Position numbers and translations under genes: made by a program
Shown here: piece by piece, positions 51,234 to 59,838 of the stretch
Position numbering within the stretch: the stretch's first letter is position 1
Layout: every line of letters begins with the position of its first letter
Notes under the pieces: model-generated
The model's input: the letters and a program-made list of their open reading frames with translations, nothing else
Databases searched by the model: none
What the model was told of the DNA's origin: nothing
NCBI GenBank assembly: GCA_017629985.1
Contig: JAGBWD010000024.1
Coordinates: 1-64,000 of the forward strand
Reading direction: 5' to 3'
DNA: 64,000 bases
DNA from: Alistipes sp.
GTDB lineage: Bacteria; Bacteroidota; Bacteroidia; Bacteroidales; Rikenellaceae

Positions 51234-51995
51234 ATGAACCTAAAATTAAAGCGCCCTATTGTCTTCTTCGACCTTGAAACAACGGGTGTAGATACTGCAA
51301 CAGACCGCATTGTAGAGATATCTCTAGTGAAGATTGGCGTGGACGGAAGCAAGAGCGTAAAGACTCGCCGCATAAATCCCGAGATGCACATCCCCGAGGA
51401 GGCTACAGAGGTGCATGGCATCACTGATGAGGATGTAAAGGATGAGCCTACATTCCGCCAGATTGCGAAATCCCTAGCACAGTATATCGAGGGGTGCGAC
51501 TTTGGTGGTTTCAACTCAAACCGCTTCGACCTCCCTATGCTTGTTGAGGAGTTTATGCGTGCAGGAGTAGATGTAGACTTTCGCAAGCGTAAGTTTATAG
51601 ATGTCCAGAACATCTTTCACCGCAAGGAGCAGCGCACCTTGGTTGCCGCATATAAGTTCTACTGCGACAAGGATTTGGCAAATGCCCACTCTGCGGAGGC
51701 TGATACTTTAGCCACATACGAGGTACTAGAGGCGCAAATTGAGCGTTATCCCGATATAGGTGATACCGTAGAGCAGCTATCGGAGTTCTCCTCTAATGGT
51801 GAGATTGTGGATTTCGCAGGACGTCTGGCTATGAACGACAAGGGCGAGGAGATATTCACATTCGGAAAGTATCGTGGACAGAGCGTTGAGGAGGTATTCC
51901 GCAAGGAGCCAAGTTACTATAGGTGGATGATGGATGGTGACTTCCCTCAATATACCAAGAAGGTGATTACCGAGATACGCTTAAGAATAAAATAA
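51234..51995 (+). CDS. DEDDh 3'-5' exonuclease with C-terminal FGKYRG domain
   Basis: This 253-residue exonuclease of the DnaQ/epsilon type has Asp13 and Glu15 in FFDLETTG. Asp99 lies in GFNSNRFDLPML, and His152 with Asp157 lie in HSAEADTLA, a complete DEDDh set. Residues 208-250 (FTFGKYRGQSVEEVFRKEPSYYRWMM) form a small domain like the DUF3820/quorum-sensing-regulated factor family, attached to exonucleases in Bacteroidota. It lies downstream of dnaN and starts a unit with the LysM protein, rex and the ribF-like gene. It may be a proofreading or repair exonuclease. Confidence 0.87.
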   Translation: MNLKLKRPIVFFDLETTGVDTATDRIVEISLVKIGVDGSKSVKTRRINPEMHIPEEATEVHGITDEDVKDEPTFRQIAKSLAQYIEGCDFGGFNSNRFDLPMLVEEFMRAGVDVDFRKRKFIDVQNIFHRKEQRTLVAAYKFYCDKDLANAHSAEADTLATYEVLEAQIERYPDIGDTVEQLSEFSSNGEIVDFAGRLAMNDKGEEIFTFGKYRGQSVEEVFRKEPSYYRWMMDGDFPQYTKKVITEIRLRIK

Positions 51996-51996
51996 G

Positions 51997-53937
51997 ATGA
52001 AGCGACTAGTAATACTCATTACCTTGCTATTTATGGCTGCGGTGTCTATGGCGATGACCATAGAGCCGTCATCTATTATTGTCACAATAAATGGCAAGCA
52101 CTACCACAAGCATACCATAGAGAAGGGGCAGACACTATATGCCATAGCTAAGGCGTATGGAGTGTCGGAGAGAGAGATTATGGATTGTAATGTCGGTCTT
52201 ACGGCGGAGACTCTCAAGGCTGATGAGTATATCCTTGTGCCACGAAACACGAAGCAGGGCAATAAGGATAACAAGGTAGTGGTAGCACCCAAGACTCTCG
52301 ACAAGAAGAAGTTTATAGCTCACAGCGTAGTTAAGGGTGACACGCTCTATAGTATTGCTAGAAAGTATAAGATTTCGGTGTCGCAGATAGAGAAGGATAA
52401 TCCCGAAATAGACATTGACAACCTTGCTATTGGCGATGTGGTATTCATACGCCGTGCCGAGCGTGGTTATGCCACCTCGGATGATATAGAGCGCGAGATT
52501 GCGGCACGTGCCGAGCGTAAGAGCGTTGCCGTGGGCAAGGAGGGCGACCATCGTGTGATGGTTGGCGAAACGGTATACTCCATCTCTCGAGCTTCGGGTA
52601 TCAGCGAGGAGGAGTTCATGGCGATCAACGGACTATCTAACTATAGCGACCTCAAGGTGGGAATGTTGGTGCATACCAAACCTGCGAAGGAGTTACCTCT
52701 GGTTGAGGTGGATAAACAAGAGGGTGATAATGAGGGGCGTGGAGCAAGGCGTAATGGCCGCAGCACCACAGATAAGGAGCTTCCTGCCGAGGCACCTCAA
52801 GATGATAGCTTTGTGGAGGGTGTGGCGCAGGGTGATATCACCACAAATCTCGTCTTCTCACCTGTAGCACAATATCAGGTGCTAAATGTTGCTCTTATGC
52901 TACCTTTCCACATGAACGATAAGGTAAATCCCTACTTTGTGGACTTCTACCGTGGTGTGCTTCTCGCTATGGAGGATTTGAAGGCCGAGGGGTATGACAT
53001 CAATCTTTCGGTATTTGATACCCAGGGTAGTGGTGAGAGGGTAGCAGAGCTCGTAAACTCCGAGGATGGCGTACGTGATGCGCAGCTAGTCATAGGCCCT
53101 GTGTATGAGCATGAGCTAGCTGGCGTGGTGGAGTTTGCTCAGGAGCGTATGGTGCCTGTAGTATCACCCTTGGCAGATATCAATGAGATACAAAGTCCTG
53201 TACTCTTTCAGATGCAGGCCGAGGGAGATCACAAAAACGAGAAGCTAGGTGATATATTTGATGGTAGCCGCGAGGTTGTCATGATATATACCAGCAACAT
53301 TGACAGTGACTTCAATAGGGAGATGACGGCTCTTGCTGCTAACGCCACTGTGACAAAGCTAAACTATAAGTTTGATAGAGGGTCGTTCTTCTATCGTAGA
53401 AATAACGATGGTAGTTACGGCGAGGAGATAGATATCGTGGAGTTTATGAGTAGCCGAAGTAAGAAGGCATACGTGGTATTGGCAAAAAATGAGACAGATG
53501 TAGACCGCATACTCACCACGTTAGCCTCTACGAAGTCCTCTATCGTGGCACGTAGCATAAGCTATGGCGATTATCTAGTTGTCGGAAATAGAAAGTGGAA
53601 GCAGAGCAATACCATTGAGAAGCAATCCTTCTTCCGCAACAATACCCTCTTTGTTGTGCCTTACTATGCTAACCGTAGCAACGAGAATCTTCGCATCTTT
53701 GATAGCCGCTATGTGAAGGCCTACGATGCACTTCCTACTATGTACTCTTACCGTGGCTATGATGCTGCGATAATCTTCTGTAGGAAGATGTTTGAGGGTA
53801 TAGATAGCAGCTTCCTCGAGCAGACCATAACACCTCTAGCAACGCCATATACCTTTGCCTATGAGGAGGGCTTGTATGTAAATAATTATTGGATTAGAGA
53901 GCAGTATAATAGCAACTTTACAATCAGCGTGGAGTAA
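51997..53937 (+). CDS. LysM-domain protein with periplasmic-binding-like C-terminal domain
   Basis: This 646-residue exported protein has signal MKRLVILITLLFMAAVSMA. Three LysM modules bind peptidoglycan: HTIEKGQTLYAIAKAYGVS (about 38-83), HSVVKGDTLYSIARKYKIS (about 107-152) and HRVMVGETVYSISRASGIS (about 185-230). From about 295 a type-1 periplasmic-binding fold begins (LNVALMLPFHMNDKVNPYFVDFYRGVLLAMEDLK), as in LpoA/YraM. It probably works at the cell wall, perhaps regulating peptidoglycan synthesis. It starts one base after the exonuclease stop. Confidence 0.85.
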   Translation: MKRLVILITLLFMAAVSMAMTIEPSSIIVTINGKHYHKHTIEKGQTLYAIAKAYGVSEREIMDCNVGLTAETLKADEYILVPRNTKQGNKDNKVVVAPKTLDKKKFIAHSVVKGDTLYSIARKYKISVSQIEKDNPEIDIDNLAIGDVVFIRRAERGYATSDDIEREIAARAERKSVAVGKEGDHRVMVGETVYSISRASGISEEEFMAINGLSNYSDLKVGMLVHTKPAKELPLVEVDKQEGDNEGRGARRNGRSTTDKELPAEAPQDDSFVEGVAQGDITTNLVFSPVAQYQVLNVALMLPFHMNDKVNPYFVDFYRGVLLAMEDLKAEGYDINLSVFDTQGSGERVAELVNSEDGVRDAQLVIGPVYEHELAGVVEFAQERMVPVVSPLADINEIQSPVLFQMQAEGDHKNEKLGDIFDGSREVVMIYTSNIDSDFNREMTALAANATVTKLNYKFDRGSFFYRRNNDGSYGEEIDIVEFMSSRSKKAYVVLAKNETDVDRILTTLASTKSSIVARSISYGDYLVVGNRKWKQSNTIEKQSFFRNNTLFVVPYYANRSNENLRIFDSRYVKAYDALPTMYSYRGYDAAIIFCRKMFEGIDSSFLEQTITPLATPYTFAYEEGLYVNNYWIREQYNSNFTISVE

Positions 53938-53943
53938 ACTACT

Positions 53944-54588
53944 ATGGCAAACATATCATCTTCAATACCAGAAAAGACCATAGAGCGTTTGAGTGAGTAT
54001 CGCCGCACGCTCGTCAAGTGTCATGCACAGGGTATAACACATATTTTCTCACATGTATTAGCGGGTATGCACGGCATCACCGCTGTCCAGGTACGCCGCG
54101 ACTTGATGTTGATAGGCTTCTCGTCAGATACCAAGAAGGGTTATGATGTAAAGGTGCTTATAGACTTTATAAATGACATCCTCTACTCCGAGCAGCCTAT
54201 GAACATGGCTATTATAGGCATGGGTAACCTTGGTCAGGCTGTCACCAAGTATTTCAATGGCAAGGGTCTTAAGCTGCGAATTACAGCAGCATTTGATATC
54301 GATGAGAAGAAGGTGGGTAGCACCATAGATAACATACCATGTTACCACATTGACGAATTTGAGCAGATGGTAGATGAGCTAGATATAAGCATCGTCATTG
54401 TATCCTCACCAACCTCTGTGGCGGCAAATCTAGTGTTGCCTATTATCAACGCTGGTATCAAGGGAGTGTTGAACTTCACCTCCGCACCTCTTAATTTCCC
54501 ACAAGGTATTGTCGTTGAGAATTACGACATCACCACGTTACTTGAGAAGGTGGCCTACTTTGTTAAGGTTGCCGAGGATAACGCCTAG
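53944..54588 (+). CDS. rex: Redox-sensing transcriptional repressor Rex
   Basis: This 214-residue NADH/NAD+-responsive repressor has an N-terminal winged helix at residues 1-80 (IPEKTIERLSEYRRTLVK ... TAVQVRRDLMLIG). The Rossmann domain begins MAIIGMGNLGQAV, followed by AAFDIDEKKVG. The C-terminal swap helix is LEKVAYFVKV. It represses fermentation and NADH-oxidising genes when NAD+ is high. It lies 6 bases after the LysM gene and 3 bases before the ribF-like gene. Confidence 0.95.
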   Translation: MANISSSIPEKTIERLSEYRRTLVKCHAQGITHIFSHVLAGMHGITAVQVRRDLMLIGFSSDTKKGYDVKVLIDFINDILYSEQPMNMAIIGMGNLGQAVTKYFNGKGLKLRITAAFDIDEKKVGSTIDNIPCYHIDEFEQMVDELDISIVIVSSPTSVAANLVLPIINAGIKGVLNFTSAPLNFPQGIVVENYDITTLLEKVAYFVKVAEDNA

Positions 54589-54591
54589 GAT

Positions 54592-55338
54592 ATGTCTTTA
54601 GAGGGGTTTATACGACATAGTTTCGAGCCTATTGATGAACGCCCTGTGGTTGTTACCATAGGGTCGTTTGATGGTGTGCATGCTGGTCACCGTGTGTTAC
54701 TCGACTCTCTCAAGAGCATGGCCGCGAGGCTAGATGCCAGGTCTGTTGTCGTCACGTTTGACCCTCACCCACGTATAGCCATGGGGCGTGATGAGGGCAT
54801 GGGGCTTTTGACAACCATCGATGAGCGTGCGTTGTTGCTCCATGAGGCGGGTGTTGATAATATGGTTGTGGCACGCTTCGATGACAAGTTTCGCAAGCAA
54901 TCCTACGAGGATTTTGTTCAGCAATGCCTTGTTGAGGGTCTCGGTATGCGAGGTATGATAGTGGGGTATAACCATCGTCTTGGTCGTGGCAGCGAAGGAA
55001 ATTTTGAGCGCCTACAGCCTGTTGCAGAGCGTTGTGGCTTTGTGCTGGAGTGTGTGCCGCAGCAGCGTGTTGATGAGGAGAAGGTTAGCTCTACAGTGGT
55101 ACGTTCCATTATCGAGAGTGGAGATATGCAGCGTGTTAAGACTCTTCTTGGTGGTGACTATATCATCTGTGGTAAGGCAGACGATGGTGTTGTAGTGGTT
55201 GAGGATACCCATAAGCTCCTTCCACCCTGTGGTGCGTACAATGTCTTTATGAATAATAATGCTGCGACCATCATTATAGACAATCGCAGCATACGTCTCT
55301 TGGAGCCTATCTCTGGCTCTGTGGTAATCCGTTTTTAG
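54592..55338 (+). CDS. RibF-like FAD synthetase without a normal riboflavin-kinase domain
   Basis: This is a 248-residue protein. The nucleotidyltransferase domain is intact: VTIGSFDGVHAGHRVLL (21-37), VVTFDPHPR, VGYNHRLGRGSEGN and SSTVVRSII. A normal bifunctional RibF has about 310 residues, including a flavokinase domain with the GRxLGxPTAN loop. Here only about 60 residues follow (LLGGDYIICGKADDG ... LLPPCGAYNVF) and that loop is missing. It may adenylate FMN only. It is the last gene of the exonuclease-LysM-rex unit and converges on rfbB. Confidence 0.82.
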   Translation: MSLEGFIRHSFEPIDERPVVVTIGSFDGVHAGHRVLLDSLKSMAARLDARSVVVTFDPHPRIAMGRDEGMGLLTTIDERALLLHEAGVDNMVVARFDDKFRKQSYEDFVQQCLVEGLGMRGMIVGYNHRLGRGSEGNFERLQPVAERCGFVLECVPQQRVDEEKVSSTVVRSIIESGDMQRVKTLLGGDYIICGKADDGVVVVEDTHKLLPPCGAYNVFMNNNAATIIIDNRSIRLLEPISGSVVIRF

Positions 55339-55362
55339 GGCTATTAACGCACCGCTTTGGTG

Positions 55363-56385
55363 TTATTTTCTCTGTAGTGCCTCCTCAACCCATTCGCGGT
55401 TGTTGAGGCACCACCTTACCGTGCGGCGTAGACCCTCCTCAAAGGATGTCTCTCTCTTCCAACCTAGATCCTGCTCTATCTTTGTGGCGTCTATAGCATA
55501 TCGTAGGTCGTGACCTGCGCGATCCTCAACATAGCTTATAAGCTCCTCGCTATATCCCTCTGGGTTTCCCAACTCGCTATCTACTACACGTATTAGCTCC
55601 TTTACAAGGTCTATATTTGACCACTCGTTATCTCCTCCAATGTTATATGTCTCGCCATCCTTGGCATTGTGGAACACAAGGTCTAATGCTCGAGCGTGGT
55701 CACCTACATATAGCCAGTCGCGGATGTTCTGTCCTGTGCCATATACAGGGAGCTTGCGGCGGTTTACGATATTATATATAAATAGTGGTATCAGCTTCTC
55801 GGGATACTGCCTCTCGCCATAGTTGTTCGAGCAGTTGGTGATGACTACAGGCACCCCATAGGTGTCGTGGTAGGCACGCACAAAGTGGTCTGATGAGGCC
55901 TTTGATGCAGAGTATGGCGAATGTGGCGCATAGCGTGTCTCCTCTGTAAACTTACCACCATCAAGGCTCAATGCACCATATACCTCATCTGTAGAAATGT
56001 GGTGAAAACGCTTACCCGTGTAGTTGCCCTCCCACGCCTTACGTGCCGCTTCTAGTAGTGTTATAGTACCTAGGATGTTGTTATGCGCAAAGACCATAGG
56101 TGCGCTAATGGAACGATCTACATGACTCTCGGCTGCAAGATGCATAACACCATCTATGTTATGCTCCTTGAAGATTCTTGCCACAAGTTCTGCATCGGTG
56201 ATGTCACCCTCTACAAAAGTGTGGTTCTTTGCGCTTAACGCTGTTGTGATATTTGAAAGGCTTGCGGCGTATGTCAGCTTGTCAAGGGTTACGATGTGGT
56301 ACTCGGGGTACTTTGTTACCATGAGTTCTACAACGTGGCTACCTATAAATCCTGCGCCACCTGTGATAAGAATATTTCGCTTCAT
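55363..56385 (-). CDS. rfbB: dTDP-glucose 4,6-dehydratase
   Basis: This 340-residue short-chain dehydrogenase-type enzyme is the second step of dTDP-rhamnose synthesis. It has the NAD motif ITGGAGFIGSHVV near the start, HISTDEVYG, catalytic Tyr and Lys in SPYSASKASSDH and NCSNNYGERQYPEKLIPL. The ATG at 56385 lies just after the rfbD stop (56388) and before the NILITGG strand. Longer in-frame starts would run into rfbD. It is the last gene of the leftward rfbA-C-D-B operon. Confidence 0.94.
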   Translation of the reverse strand: MKRNILITGGAGFIGSHVVELMVTKYPEYHIVTLDKLTYAASLSNITTALSAKNHTFVEGDITDAELVARIFKEHNIDGVMHLAAESHVDRSISAPMVFAHNNILGTITLLEAARKAWEGNYTGKRFHHISTDEVYGALSLDGGKFTEETRYAPHSPYSASKASSDHFVRAYHDTYGVPVVITNCSNNYGERQYPEKLIPLFIYNIVNRRKLPVYGTGQNIRDWLYVGDHARALDLVFHNAKDGETYNIGGDNEWSNIDLVKELIRVVDSELGNPEGYSEELISYVEDRAGHDLRYAIDATKIEQDLGWKRETSFEEGLRRTVRWCLNNREWVEEALQRK

Positions 56386-56387
56386 AA

Positions 56388-57242
56388 TTACTCTTTGTAT
56401 GTTATCACTTCGCGTAGTTGCTCTTGCCATGGCTTGAGAGCTACGATGCCTAATTTTGCTATGCGACTCTTATCAAGCACCGAGTAGTGTGGTCGCTTGG
56501 CCTTACTCTGCCACTCACTGCTCTTACATGGTGTGATGCGAGTCTCTACCTCTGCTATGCGCAGTATCTCTTTGGCAAAGTCATACCACGAAGACTCTCC
56601 GAGGTCGCTATAGTGGTATATACCCTCCATTGTTTGCCATGCGCCGCTCTCAATTATCTCTATTATTGCCTGTGCGAGGGATATCGCCGAGGTGGGTGTG
56701 CCACGTTGGTCATCCACAACGCGAAGCTCTGCACCCTGCCTTGCGCGGCCAATGATGGTATTCACAAAGTTATGACCCCAGGGGGCGTAGAGCCACGAGG
56801 TGCGAAGCACGATAGCCCCAGGAGCCGTAAGTGCCGCGGCCTCACCCTCGGCCTTTGTTTTGCCGTATACGTTTATAGGTGACGGAGCCTCCTGCTCGCT
56901 GTAGGGCGTGGTGCGCTCGTTGTCGCCACCAAATACAAAGTCGGTAGAGATGTGTATCAGCTTTATGCCTCGTTCTCGAGCGACCTTTGCTATGTTTGCC
57001 ACACCATCACGATTTATACGTGTTGCCTCCTCGATATTCTCCTCTGCAGCCTCTACATTGGTGTAGGCTGCGCAGTTGATAACGATGTCGGCATCCTGGA
57101 GTCCTCTGGAAACACTCTCCACGGAGCATATATCTAACTCCTCTATGGAGGTTATGATATAGCTATTCTTGCTCTGCGTGCAGAGCTTTGCAATAGCCGT
57201 GGCAAGCTGCCCTGTGCCACCTGTTACGATAACCTTAAGCAT
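56388..57242 (-). CDS. rfbD: dTDP-4-dehydrorhamnose reductase
   Basis: This 284-residue NAD(P)H enzyme performs the last step to dTDP-L-rhamnose. It has VTGGTGQLATAI, NCAAYTNVEAAE, HISTDFVFGG, INVYGKTKAEGE with catalytic Tyr/Lys, and LRTSWLYAPWGHNFV. It overlaps rfbC by 8 bases and is followed at once by rfbB. Confidence 0.94.
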   Translation of the reverse strand: MLKVIVTGGTGQLATAIAKLCTQSKNSYIITSIEELDICSVESVSRGLQDADIVINCAAYTNVEAAEENIEEATRINRDGVANIAKVARERGIKLIHISTDFVFGGDNERTTPYSEQEAPSPINVYGKTKAEGEAAALTAPGAIVLRTSWLYAPWGHNFVNTIIGRARQGAELRVVDDQRGTPTSAISLAQAIIEIIESGAWQTMEGIYHYSDLGESSWYDFAKEILRIAEVETRITPCKSSEWQSKAKRPHYSVLDKSRIAKLGIVALKPWQEQLREVITYKE

Positions 57243-57807
57243 AGTAGTCCTCGCTGTAGTCGAATAACCTCTCGCACTGGTCGAGGGTTCTATTCAAAGC
57301 ATCCTTGGATGATACTATAGGCTCATTGTCAATACCCCAATTTATATCCAGCGCGGGGTCATTCCACACTATAGCACCCTCCGTCTCGGGAGCGTAATGG
57401 CTGTCGCAGAGATACTCTACAACAGCATCGCCACGCCGCACCGCAAAGCCATGGGCAAAGCCTCGTGGGATAAATAGCTGACGGCGGTTTTCGGCGCTTA
57501 ACACCACAGCCACATATCTGCCGAAGGTAGGAGAGCCTTGGCGGATGTCTACGGCAACATCTAGAATCTCACCCTGCGTGACACGCACCAATTTAGATTG
57601 TGCATGTGGTGGAAGCTGGAAGTGTAGACCACGAACTACGCCCTGCTTGGAGCGTGACTCGTTCTGCTGCACAAACTCTATGCGCTTGCCTATAGCCTCC
57701 GCAAAGCGTTGCGCGTTGAACACCTCGTAGAAGTATCCGCGCTCATCCTCAAATAGTTGTGGCTCAACAATGACAACCTCCTCTATTTCGGTCTTTATCA
57801 ACTTCAT
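57235..57807 (-). CDS. rfbC: dTDP-4-dehydrorhamnose 3,5-epimerase
   Basis: This 190-residue cupin epimerase contains [39 protein letters not shown] with the catalytic His, and [11 protein letters not shown]. The ATG at 57807 overlaps the rfbA stop as ATGA. The longer frame upstream simply reads through rfbA in another phase. Confidence 0.94.
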   Translation of the reverse strand: MKLIKTEIEEVVIVEPQLFEDERGYFYEVFNAQRFAEAIGKRIEFVQQNESRSKQGVVRGLHFQLPPHAQSKLVRVTQGEILDVAVDIRQGSPTFGRYVAVVLSAENRRQLFIPRGFAHGFAVRRGDAVVEYLCDSHYAPETEGAIVWNDPALDINWGIDNEPIVSSKDALNRTLDQCERLFDYSEDYYA

Positions 57808-58670
57808 AGCTTCATCAAATATTGGCCATATTGATTTGCAAGCATAGGCTTTGCTAGGGCGTGCAGCTTCTCTTTTGATATCCATCCGTTGCGCCATGCT
57901 ATCTCCTCGAGGCATGCTATCTTCTGTCCCTGACGCTTCTCTATAACCTCCACAAATATAGAGGCCTCGGCAAGTGAGTCGTGAGTTCCTGTGTCGAGCC
58001 ATGCGTATCCTCGGTCGAGAATCTCCACGCAAAGCTCCTTACGCTCTAGGTATCGTTGGTTTACGGTTGTTATCTCTAGCTCGCCGCGTGCCGAAGGTGT
58101 GACACCCGCTGCTATATCTAGCACAGAATTAGGGTAGAAGTATAATCCTGTTACGGCATAGTCCGAGCGTGGATTTTGTGGCTTCTCCTCTATAGATAGG
58201 GCATCTCCTTGTGCATCAAACTCCACAACACCATATCGCTGTGGATTATCTACACGATAGCCAAAAACTGTTGCACGACCCTCGCTCTCGATGCGTCTAG
58301 CGGCATTTTGCAGTATCTCGCTAAATCCTGCGCCATGGAAGATGTTATCTCCCAAAACCAGACACACGCTGTCATCGCCAACAAAGTCGCGGCCTATGAT
58401 AAATGCCTCGGCAAGACCATTAGGTTGTGCCTGCTCGGCATACTCGAAGCGCATACCTAGCTCCTCTCCGCTGCCCATGAGGCGGCGAAACGATGGGAGA
58501 TCCTGGGGTGTAGAGATAATAAGCACCTCGCGGATACCAGCCATCATTAGCACCGAAATAGGGTAGTAGACCATCGGCTTGTCAAATATGGGGAGTAGCT
58601 GCTTGCTAATACCCTTGGTGATAGGGTATAGGCGTGTGCCACTGCCACCAGCCAATACTATGCCTTTCAT
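57804..58670 (-). CDS. rfbA: Glucose-1-phosphate thymidylyltransferase
   Basis: This 288-residue enzyme activates glucose-1-phosphate with dTTP. It has [28 protein letters not shown] at the start, [37 protein letters not shown] and [12 protein letters not shown]. It is the first gene of the rhamnose operon, whose product goes into surface polysaccharide. The ATG at 58670 is chosen because the family begins at this point. Confidence 0.95.
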   Translation of the reverse strand: MKGIVLAGGSGTRLYPITKGISKQLLPIFDKPMVYYPISVLMMAGIREVLIISTPQDLPSFRRLMGSGEELGMRFEYAEQAQPNGLAEAFIIGRDFVGDDSVCLVLGDNIFHGAGFSEILQNAARRIESEGRATVFGYRVDNPQRYGVVEFDAQGDALSIEEKPQNPRSDYAVTGLYFYPNSVLDIAAGVTPSARGELEITTVNQRYLERKELCVEILDRGYAWLDTGTHDSLAEASIFVEVIEKRQGQKIACLEEIAWRNGWISKEKLHALAKPMLANQYGQYLMKL

Positions 58671-58688
58671 AGCTATAAAGGTTTTATT

Positions 58689-58808
58689 GAGAGTGACTAA
58701 AAAGTGTATTTTGTCGTTACGCTTGCCCTCAAAATGCTCATTTACGTTCAGTAAACTCCGCTTTTTCGGGCTTCGCAAGCCTAAAACTACATCTTTTTAT
58801 TCACTCTC
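58689..58808. repeat. Large palindromic intergenic element
   Basis: Outer arms GAGAGTGACTAAAAAG (from 58689) and CTTTTTATTCACTCTC (to 58808) are near-complementary. Inside, GCTTGCCCTCAAAATGCTCA (58721-58740) and TTTAC face GTAAACTCCGCTTTTTCGGG and CTTCGCAAGC, forming a second long stem around the loop at 58746-58750. It has no coding potential. It lies between rfbA and purC, both leftward, and may be a repeat element or a transcribed hairpin. Confidence 0.6.
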
Positions 58809-58818
58809 TTAGGTTATG

Positions 58819-58850
58819 GGGGCTGGCTAAGTTACTTTTTAGTCAGCCCC
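58819..58850 (-). terminator. Hairpin terminator after purC
   Basis: GGGGCTGGCTAA (58819-58830) pairs with TTAGTCAGCCCC (58839-58850) with one wobble, 11 bases beyond the purC stop codon. The T run is weak on the minus strand. Confidence 0.6.
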
Positions 58851-58860
58851 TATTTTGGAA

Positions 58861-59805
58861 TTACAAACTCTTGAGGTACTCTGCAACGTTACGCTCTATG
58901 CGAGCCTCAACGTCCTCTGACTCCTCGCGTACAAACTTCTCGCCCGTAACAGCCTCGAAAAGCTCTATGTAGCGCTCTGTGATGCCAGCAACAACCTCTG
59001 GGGTCATATCTGGAACCTGCTGTCCCTCCTGACCCTGGAAGCCATTCTCCATCAACCACTCACGCACAAACTCCTTTGATAGCTGCTTCTGCTTCTCGCC
59101 ACGTGCTAGACGCTCCTCGTAGCCCTCCTTGTAGAAGTAGCGTGATGAGTCTGGGGTGTGAATCTCGTCCATGAGGTAGATAACACCATTCTTCTTACCA
59201 AACTCATACTTGGTATCTACAAGAATAAGACCCATCTTCTCGGCAATCTCCGTACCGCGCTGGAAGATAGCACGTGTATATGCCTCAAGCTGCTCATACT
59301 CCTCGCGTGATACAAGGCCCTGTGCAATGATCTCCTCCTTTGAGATATCCTCATCGTGACCCTCATCAGCCTTTGTTGTTGGGGTGATGATAGGCTCTGG
59401 GAACTTCTGGTTCTCCACCATGCCATCAGGCATAGCTACACCACAGATGGTTCTCTTACCAGCCTTGTACTCTCTCCATGCGTGACCCGAGAGGTAGCCA
59501 CGGATAACCATCTCCACCTTGTAAGGCTCGCAGCGGTGACCAACAGTTACCATAGGATCTGGTACTGCAATCTTCCAGTTAGGAAGAATATCTGTTGTTG
59601 CATCGAGGAACTTTGCAGCAATCTGGTTCAACACCTGACCCTTGAATGGAATACCCTTTGGAAGTACTACATCAAAGGCAGAGATACGGTCTGAAACAAC
59701 CATTACGAGATACTCATCGTTGATGTTATATACATCGCGTACCTTACCTACATAGTGGCCCTTCTGGCCCTCGAACTGAAAATCGTTCTTAATAATAGCG
59801 TTCAT
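58861..59805 (-). CDS. purC: SAICAR synthetase (phosphoribosylaminoimidazole-succinocarboxamide synthase)
   Basis: This 314-residue purine-synthesis enzyme uses ATP to join CAIR and aspartate. Motifs include [62 protein letters not shown] and [15 protein letters not shown]. The length fits the longer eukaryote-like PurC typical of Bacteroidota. It is probably expressed separately from the lipoprotein gene that ends 33 bases upstream. Confidence 0.95.
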   Translation of the reverse strand: MNAIIKNDFQFEGQKGHYVGKVRDVYNINDEYLVMVVSDRISAFDVVLPKGIPFKGQVLNQIAAKFLDATTDILPNWKIAVPDPMVTVGHRCEPYKVEMVIRGYLSGHAWREYKAGKRTICGVAMPDGMVENQKFPEPIITPTTKADEGHDEDISKEEIIAQGLVSREEYEQLEAYTRAIFQRGTEIAEKMGLILVDTKYEFGKKNGVIYLMDEIHTPDSSRYFYKEGYEERLARGEKQKQLSKEFVREWLMENGFQGQEGQQVPDMTPEVVAGITERYIELFEAVTGEKFVREESEDVEARIERNVAEYLKSL

Positions 59806-59838
59806 AGTGTTATGTTTAATGTTTCTAATTGTTTTCGA

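Noticed and set aside
57808..58032. N-terminal extension of RfbC
   Set aside because: The extra codons run through rfbA in another phase and have no epimerase-like sequence. ATG 57807 with ATGA overlap is the natural start.
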